NCBI GenBank assembly: GCA_944324365.1
Contig: CALUWA010000021.1
Coordinates: 1-37,367 of the forward strand
Reading direction: 5' to 3'
Length of the DNA: 37,367 bases
Origin: Candidatus Gastranaerophilales bacterium
Lineage (GTDB): Bacteria > Cyanobacteriota > Vampirovibrionia > Gastranaerophilales > Gastranaerophilaceae
The translations under genes and the position numbers were made by a program. The notes under the pieces were generated by a model, which made no database searches, was not told where the DNA came from, and was given only the letters and a program-made list of their open reading frames with translations. Each line of letters opens with the position of its first letter. Position 1 is the first letter of the stretch. This document shows positions 33,254 through 37,367 of this stretch, one piece after another.

Positions 33254-33547
33254 TTATGTGTTATTTTTAGTTAATTTTATTTCTTTTGTAAGTGTTTGAA
33301 GCCAAATCACAAGCATAAGCGGAGCTACAATAACTATTCTTGGATTATATTCATAAGCTTTTGTGAACTGCATATTGAATAATGCGTCAAAAGCTCTTGT
33401 GATACCGCATCCCCAGCATTCATGACCCGTCAAAAGTTTACAAAGACATATACTGTGCGGATTGTATGCAACCATGAATTTTACTCCGATATAAAAAAAT
33501 ACAGGTAGCAATGCAAGAATTATTAAATTAAGCTTCTTTTTCAGCAT
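33254..33547 (-). CDS. DUF2752-family membrane protein
   Basis: The 97-residue protein has an N-terminal helix (about 6-26), then the DUF2752 signature HSICLCKLLTG with CWGCGITRAFDALF (about 31-57), and a second helix (about 70-88). The conserved CxxCGxTRA segment might bind metal or lie at the membrane surface; the family function is unknown. It leads the four-gene operon running to 31946. GAGAG precedes the ATG. DUF2752 and TM2 genes are often neighbours, as I recall from other genomes, which suggests joint function. Confidence 0.85.
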   Translation of the reverse strand: MLKKKLNLIILALLPVFFYIGVKFMVAYNPHSICLCKLLTGHECWGCGITRAFDALFNMQFTKAYEYNPRIVIVAPLMLVIWLQTLTKEIKLTKNNT

Positions 33548-33639
33548 ATTCTCTCATCTTAACTAATCTTCACAAGCTCCATTACGGATGAAGTTACAAG
33601 AAACTTTAATTTTTCATATATATTATGTAGGAATGTTAA

Positions 33640-34239
33640 GAGACTGTGTAAAAACTATTATTTTATATTTAAATCCGGATATATGCTGTTTAAATCTATT
33701 TCTAAAATTATACAAAGAATGTCGTTTGAAGAGGGAAGAGATATAACCTGGGATAATTATCCTGATAAACAGTTTGCACCTGTGTTTAAAACTTATTTAA
33801 AAATGCTCAATTCATGTGGAAAATTAAATTGCAGCTCCAGTGATATTGATCCTTCCAAAATATATAAAACTTATAATAAAAAAATTCCCCGTATAACGAT
33901 TGGTTTAATGAAGGACAAGCTATTTTAGCTGACGGGATGTTTATTATGATAAATAATTATACTGTACGGGAACATGGAATAATTATTTCTGTTGATGTGA
34001 ACGGAATAAATAAAAAGCCAAATGCCTTAGGACATGATGTTTTTTCGTTTGAGATATATGGTCAAAAAGTAATCCCATTGGGTTCTCCCGCACAAAAAGT
34101 CGGCTCAGCCGGTGATGATGACATTTGGTTTAACTCGGAAGGCTTTCCGTGTAGTATAGACAGTTCAGATAAAAACAACGGTATGGGATGTACATACCGT
34201 GCTTTAAATGAAAAAGATTATTTTAAAAATCTTCCGTAA
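33640..34239 (+). pseudogene. Prepilin-like protein remnant with frameshift
   Basis: Two frames together encode one protein. The first (33683-33928) gives LFKSISKIIQRMSFEEGRD, DKQFAPVFKTYLKML and NSCGKLNC. The second frame, readable from about 33889 (DWFNEGQAILADGM, then 33937 onward), carries ISVDVNG..KKPNALGHDVF and ends YFKNLP. The two overlap in a way that requires a frameshift, most simply in the A7 run at 33878-33884. The N-terminal methylation helix of a prepilin is absent and no start or ribosome site is convincing. It is homologous to the remnant at 26947-27410. It converges on proC with 4 nt between stops. Confidence 0.7.
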
Positions 34240-34243
34240 TATT

Positions 34244-35050
34244 CTATTTACCGAGTTCGTACGCTTTTTTAGCGGTTTTATCTATTACATCATAGAATAA
34301 TTTGTCAGAGTGTTCTTCTTTCATTGTTTCTATGCCGACAAATGTGCAGCCGCCTTTTGTTGCTACATTATCTATTAGGGTTTGAACGGAAGTTTCCCCT
34401 CTGTTTTCTATCATTTTAGCAGAACCTAGAGCTGTTTGGGTAGCTAAAAGAAGCGATTTTTCATAGTCTAAGCCCAATTTTTCTCCTGCTCGTGCCATAT
34501 CTTCAATAACCTGATAGAAAAATGCCGGGCCGGATCCTGAAATTGCTGTCACAATATCCATTTGAGTTTCCGTTACTTCAATACATTTGCCGATACCGGA
34601 CAAAAGTGTTTTTACGAATTCAATATCTTCATCTTTTGCAAATTCGCCTTTGCAAACTCCGCTCATACCTTCCTTTACAAGAGCCGGAGTGTTTGGCATA
34701 ACACGAATAATTCTGTGCATACTGATTATATTTGAAATCTTTTCTGTGCTTACGCCTGCTGCAATAGAAACAATTAACTTCTCTTCCGTAAGTTCGTCTT
34801 TAATTTCTTCTAATACTTGTGCTGCGTAATTGGGTTTTGTTGCAATGAAGATAACATCGCTGTCTATTGCAAGAGCTTTGTTATCAGAAAGTACTGTTAT
34901 TCCAAGTCTTGCTTGCGCAGCTTCTGCAATTTCGCAATTGAGCTCGGAGCCTTTAAGTTCAAGATGATTTTTGTGCTCGGAGTTTAGTATCCCTTTTATT
35001 ATTGCGCTTGCCATTTTGCCGCAGCCTATAAATCCTATTTTTTTGTTCAT
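34244..35050 (-). CDS. proC: Pyrroline-5-carboxylate reductase ProC
   Basis: The 268-residue protein makes proline from pyrroline-5-carboxylate using NAD(P)H. It has an N-terminal Rossmann fold (KIGFIGCGKMASAIIKG, 4-20), the middle MPNTPALVKEGMSG (about 117-130), and a C-terminal all-alpha dimerisation domain with GSGPAFFYQVIEDMA, LLATQTALGSAKM and VATKGGCTFVGIE. Length and motifs are complete. GGGAGAGG lies 9 nt before the ATG. It is divergent from rpmH, with about 97 nt for the two promoters. Confidence 0.95.
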   Translation of the reverse strand: MNKKIGFIGCGKMASAIIKGILNSEHKNHLELKGSELNCEIAEAAQARLGITVLSDNKALAIDSDVIFIATKPNYAAQVLEEIKDELTEEKLIVSIAAGVSTEKISNIISMHRIIRVMPNTPALVKEGMSGVCKGEFAKDEDIEFVKTLLSGIGKCIEVTETQMDIVTAISGSGPAFFYQVIEDMARAGEKLGLDYEKSLLLATQTALGSAKMIENRGETSVQTLIDNVATKGGCTFVGIETMKEEHSDKLFYDVIDKTAKKAYELGK

Positions 35051-35077
35051 ATATTTTAACCTCTCCCTTGTAAGATG

Positions 35078-35106
35078 TTGACTATTTGTTTTTTTTTATT
35101 TAACAT
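35078..35106 (+). promoter_or_regulatory. Promoter of rpmH-rnpA
   Basis: A -35 TTGACT (35078-35083), a 17-bp T-rich spacer, and -10 TAACAT (35101-35106) lie about 42 nt before rpmH. A second TATAAT (35124-35129) nearer the gene is an alternative -10. Confidence 0.5.
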
Positions 35107-35147
35107 TTGAATTATACGACAAATATAATGGAAAAGGAATTAAAGAA

Positions 35148-35300
35148 ATGAGACGTACACTAGAAGGAACAAAGATAAAAAGACAACGCGTAAGCGGTTT
35201 TAGAGCAAGAATGGCTACTCCTGGCGGCAGAGAAGTTATTAACAGACGCCGTGCTAAAGGTCGTCATACTCTTGGTATCGTTGCTAAAAAACGTGCATAA
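35148..35300 (+). CDS. rpmH: 50S ribosomal protein L34
   Basis: This 50-residue protein begins [20 protein letters not shown] and continues [20 protein letters not shown], the unmistakable L34 pattern (basic, RRxKGRHxL). It is part of the 50S subunit. AAAAGGAA lies about 10 nt before the ATG. rnpA follows 82 nt downstream, the near-universal bacterial pairing. The usual dnaA neighbour is not upstream; proC is, on the opposite strand. Residues 2-9 (RRTLEGTK) differ from the common KRTYQPSK, which fits a deep-branching or cyanobacterial-type L34. Confidence 0.95.
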   Translation: MRRTLEGTKIKRQRVSGFRARMATPGGREVINRRRAKGRHTLGIVAKKRA

Positions 35301-35326
35301 GATTTTATAATTATTTATTTACAGTG

Positions 35327-35355
35327 AACGGTGCATCTTTATAAGACGGACCGTT
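35327..35355 (+). other. Hairpin between rpmH and rnpA
   Basis: AACGGT (35327-35332) pairs with ACCGTT (35350-35355). The following TTATTGTGTTTAT is T-rich but interrupted, so it may only weaken read-through, keeping rnpA below rpmH. A processing site is equally possible. Confidence 0.35.
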
Positions 35356-35382
35356 TATTGTGTTTATAAGGAATTTGATAAA

Positions 35383-35736
35383 ATGCTTCCTAAAAACTTG
35401 AGATTAACAAAAAAATCTGCTTTTGCCGCGACATACAGAGTAAAACACTCCTGTTACTGTCGCGGGGTTGCACTTTTTGCCGGTCTTCCTAAAAAAAATC
35501 CCGATGATATTACAAGAGCAGGTTTTGTTGTAAGTAAAAAAACTCATAAACGCGCGGTTAAGCGTAATCGCCTTAAACGTCTGATTCGTGAAAATTACAG
35601 ATTGCTGTTAAAAGACGAAGATGTCGGAAATTCTCAAAAATATATGTCTATAATATTTGTAGGACACGAAAAAGCTATCGGAAAATCGTTTGCGGAAATT
35701 GGTGTTATTGTCAAAAAATTATTGGGAGAAATTTAA
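35383..35736 (+). CDS. rnpA: Ribonuclease P protein component
   Basis: The 117-residue basic protein assists RNase P RNA in trimming tRNA 5' ends. It starts LPKNLRLTKKSAFAATYR and has the RNA-binding signature FVVSKKTHKRAVKRNRLKRLIRE (about 48-70; the RNR motif is KRNRLKR). The C-terminal helix IGKSFAEIGVIVKKLL is normal. It lies in the rpmH operon. The next gene starts at the final base of its stop codon (TAATG), so translation is coupled. Confidence 0.95.
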   Translation: MLPKNLRLTKKSAFAATYRVKHSCYCRGVALFAGLPKKNPDDITRAGFVVSKKTHKRAVKRNRLKRLIRENYRLLLKDEDVGNSQKYMSIIFVGHEKAIGKSFAEIGVIVKKLLGEI

Positions 35737-36257
35737 TGTTTGAGGGGATGTATGTTGATCAGGTCTTGATGCATGAGAATATTCGTGCATATCCGATTAT
35801 GCCGCAGGAGACTTCCGGTGTGGATCTGGGTTCCAAGGCTATATACAGATACGCACTGAAAGAATCCGACTATCCTACATTAATTTTGGTTGATCCTATT
35901 TATGATAATGCGGGTAATGTTATTTTGCCCGGATATTATGAACTTGCACTTTCTGATATGAGAGATTTTTTGATATTAATCCAAAGTAAAAAGGCTTTCG
36001 CTATAATTCCTGTTTTTAAGGTTGAAGAGGACGCATCTGAGCCGCAGCGTATAAATGACAAAAAGTACAAAAAACAGCTGAAAAAGGAAGCTAAAGAACG
36101 TAAAAAAGTAAATGAAGAGCGTGCGCGTGCCGGAATGCCGCCGGATGAGGAGAAAGTTCATATGGAGGCCTCGATAGAATATGAACCTAAAGGGGAATAT
36201 TATTTGATAAAATATGAACGCGGCACGGTAAGAGCCTGGGGCGCGATTAAAGGTTAA
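35736..36257 (+). CDS. Conserved-looking hypothetical protein coupled to rnpA
   Basis: The 173-residue protein has no family I recognise. The first 95 residues look like a compact beta-rich domain (TLILVDPIYDNAGNVILPGYYELAL). A highly charged Lys/Glu/Arg helix follows (about 108-143, QLKKEAKERKKVNEERARAG), then a short beta-like C-terminus ending RAWGAIKG. No signal peptide or membrane helix is seen. It overlaps the rnpA stop by 1 nt, with GGGAGA 6 nt before the ATG, so it is translated with RNase P protein. In most bacteria yidD and yidC occupy this place; neither is seen here. The basic helix would suit RNA or ribosome contact, which is only a guess. Confidence 0.78.
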   Translation: MFEGMYVDQVLMHENIRAYPIMPQETSGVDLGSKAIYRYALKESDYPTLILVDPIYDNAGNVILPGYYELALSDMRDFLILIQSKKAFAIIPVFKVEEDASEPQRINDKKYKKQLKKEAKERKKVNEERARAGMPPDEEKVHMEASIEYEPKGEYYLIKYERGTVRAWGAIKG

Positions 36258-36334
36258 TGTTGATAAATTAGAAAGATTTCTATAAAATAGTTATGGCTCT
36301 TACAAAATATTTGTTACAATATTCCTATTATGGG

Positions 36335-36363
36335 TTGAAATTTTGGCTGAAATAGTGTATATT
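36335..36363 (+). promoter_or_regulatory. Promoter-like sequence for a short RNA
   Basis: TTGAAA (36335-36340), 17-bp spacer, TATATT (36358-36363) preceded by TG. Transcription would start near 36370 and meet the hairpin at 36374-36414 at once. Confidence 0.4.
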
Positions 36364-36369
36364 ATATAT

Positions 36370-36418
36370 GTATAGTCCTAGACGATGTACCACTTTTGTG
36401 GAGTTGCTAGGGCTTTTG
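36370..36418 (+). ncRNA. Candidate short stem-loop RNA or terminator at the abi 3' end
   Basis: AGTCCTAG (36374-36381) pairs with CTAGGGCT (36407-36414), one G-U, and an inner stem CCAC-TTTT-GTGG (36390-36401) is enclosed. A T-rich tail follows, so the structure terminates plus-strand transcripts. Because a promoter-like pair lies directly upstream, it could also be a roughly 48-nt RNA. It is antisense to the last codons and stop of the Abi gene. The terminator reading is the more certain of the two. Confidence 0.4.
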
Positions 36419-37087
36419 CTTTATTAACCCTTTAAACCTAAAAGTATGTTCAAAAATTTCTGCATAATCTTTTGAAAGCGAATACAAAACCCTATGCGTT
36501 TTGTCATAACAGTTTTCAATGCCATTTTTATTGTTGATTATTATTTCATGGTGAAATATACGGTTTCTTAATCTTAAAATTTCTTTTAATTCTGGAAATA
36601 TAACTTTTGTTTTATCCCATGTAGGACTGATGAAATAATTGTCAAAATCTGGAAATACATTACTAAAGAAGTCTTGCTTATCCCATAAACTGTTTTTATA
36701 TGATTTTTTACAAAGATTTACCCAAAATCCAAAGGTTAATTCAGCAATTATTGCACCAGTTGAAGGTGTATTATGTTTTCTCTTTAATTTATTGTATGCC
36801 TCTAATAAAATATTTCTTTCGTTATCGGAAAGGATATTTTTATTCTTGACTTCTTCTAATAACCAGTTTTCACCTTTTAATTTCGCAATAGCATTATACA
36901 ACCTATTTCTTAAGGCAACTTCTAATACCGCAATAATAGGATAAAAACTTTCTGAAATTTGAACATTATAGATATATCGGTTTAAGATTAAGTCCGTATC
37001 ATCGCTATTATCATACTTATAAGATGATAATCTATCAATGCTTATGTTCTCTATAATTTTTGAAATATTTTCGTTTAAAAATTGCAT
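36407..37087 (-). CDS. Abi-like protein with HEPN motif
   Basis: The 226-residue protein resembles the Abi_2/AbiD-F group of abortive-infection proteins. Helical segments follow the N-terminal region: SFYPIIAVLEVALRNRLYNA (about 47-66), TGAIIAELTFGFWVNLCKK (about 110-128), and RLRNRIFHHE (172-181). The last contains R174-N-R-I-F-H179, the Rx4H motif of HEPN ribonucleases. Such proteins kill or arrest phage-infected cells, usually by RNA cleavage; this is inferred. The R and H are both intact. It stands alone, without a recognisable protein antitoxin. The start has no ribosome site but a perfect TGC-TATAAT 6 nt before ATG. Confidence 0.85.
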   Translation of the reverse strand: MQFLNENISKIIENISIDRLSSYKYDNSDDTDLILNRYIYNVQISESFYPIIAVLEVALRNRLYNAIAKLKGENWLLEEVKNKNILSDNERNILLEAYNKLKRKHNTPSTGAIIAELTFGFWVNLCKKSYKNSLWDKQDFFSNVFPDFDNYFISPTWDKTKVIFPELKEILRLRNRIFHHEIIINNKNGIENCYDKTHRVLYSLSKDYAEIFEHTFRFKGLIKQKP

Positions 37088-37102
37088 GACCTAATTATAG
37101 CA
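37088..37102 (-). promoter_or_regulatory. Extended -10 box, predicted leaderless start (Abi)
   Basis: Minus strand TGC-TATAAT (37102-37094), 6 nt, then ATG (37087). No Shine-Dalgarno sequence; best match of the leaderless group. Confidence 0.65.
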
Positions 37103-37309
37103 CAGATATTTGCCTTAGAATTTATACAGGTAATTTTATACATCACCGCCAATAAACTTTTCATCATCAGCCGAAGAATGCTCTCATTCTTTTTAATCAC
37201 CGCCGGCGATTTTGTAACCGAGAAAAATCTCACAGCCGAGAACTTGTGTCCACGACAAAGAAACCTCATCATGCAATGAGACGGGCTGTATGGGGTACTT
37301 GCAATAAAT
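37103..37309. other. Intergenic region, no gene seen
   Basis: About 200 bases without a supported gene. A small CTCAT/ATGAG hairpin lies near 37265-37280. Weak open frames here lack starts, ribosome sites and recognisable content. Confidence 0.6.
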
Positions 37310-37366
37310 TTATTCTCCTAAGGGGATTAATTCAGGTAAGTCTTCTGGTCGTTCTTCTGCAATTCT
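37310..37366 (-). CDS. C-terminal tail of a CDS running off the window
   Basis: On the minus strand a frame is open from the window edge to a TAA at 37312-37310, giving RIAEERPEDLPELIPLGE. The composition is protein-like (acidic, Pro/Leu-spaced), and the gene would be upstream of the Abi gene on the same strand. It is too short to name a family. Confidence 0.4.
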   Translation of the reverse strand, partial: RIAEERPEDLPELIPLGE

Positions 37367-37367
37367 C

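Noticed and set aside
33683-33928. Independent 81-residue gene
   Set aside because: Its content continues in another frame into the prepilin C-terminal domain, so it is half of a frameshifted remnant.
33937-34239. Independent 100-residue gene
   Set aside because: The same protein extends upstream in frame past the ATG (GQAILADG), and the start has no ribosome site.
1-37367. CRISPR arrays, insertion sequences, rRNA or complete tRNA genes
   Set aside because: No regular repeat-spacer pattern, transposase, rRNA or full tRNA cloverleaf was recognised by reading.

Overview
This 37.4 kb window is AT-rich, tightly packed bacterial chromosome. It suggests a Gram-negative-type, meso-diaminopimelate-containing, flagellated bacterium. 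The evidence is flagellar rod genes, a FliA/WhiG-type sigma factor, a MurE with the DNPR motif, an AmiC-type amidase and several signal-peptide proteins. Fused PabB-PabC, degraded prepilin-like genes of a recognisable style and small lineage-specific proteins fit the non-photosynthetic cyanobacterial relatives (Gastranaerophilales/Melainabacteria). That placement is inference from gene style; no rRNA gene is present to confirm it.

Layout. 1-1360 is an accessory patch. It holds a possible CDS tail, a GC-richer hairpin element ending in what looks like a tRNA 3' end, a strong terminator, and a RelE/HigB-like toxin-antitoxin pair with a perfect palindromic operator, bracketed by a 19-bp imperfect direct repeat. 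1358-5301 has a lineage-type hypothetical gene, a family 2 glycosyltransferase, and a flagellar rod operon (two FlgF/FlgG-type genes, flgB, flgC) behind a sigma-28-like promoter. 5454-8982 has an RqcP-like S4 protein, a secreted metallophosphoesterase, a CNNM/CorC membrane protein and the FliA/WhiG sigma factor. 8990-14728 has aspartokinase, a TPR protein overlapping a KdsC-like phosphatase, an orphan histidine kinase and a membrane acyltransferase. 14765-26963 has recJ, a small anchored protein, a MurF-like ligase, pabBC-pabA (folate), a cell-wall amidase, an FtsI/PBP2 transpeptidase, murE and a short nagA. 26947-31883 has a prepilin remnant, an XRE regulator, a GlcF-like Fe-S protein, ilvD and a membrane-anchored kinase-like protein. 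31946-33547 is a compact four-gene operon of zinc-ribbon, TM2 and DUF2752 membrane proteins. 33640-36257 has a second, frameshifted prepilin remnant, proC and the rpmH-rnpA cluster with an unknown gene attached. 36300-37367 holds a HEPN-type Abi protein, a possible small RNA beside it, and the tail of another gene.

Two themes stand out. First, six unrelated genes lack a Shine-Dalgarno sequence and carry an extended -10 box (TG-N-TANNNT or close) exactly 6 nt before the ATG, the arrangement expected for leaderless mRNAs. Second, cell-envelope functions dominate: peptidoglycan synthesis and cleavage, flagellar rod, glycosyl- and acyltransferases and small membrane proteins. Defence or addiction genes sit near both ends. 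Convergent genes repeatedly overlap at their 3' ends (11-41 bp), so the genome is very compact.
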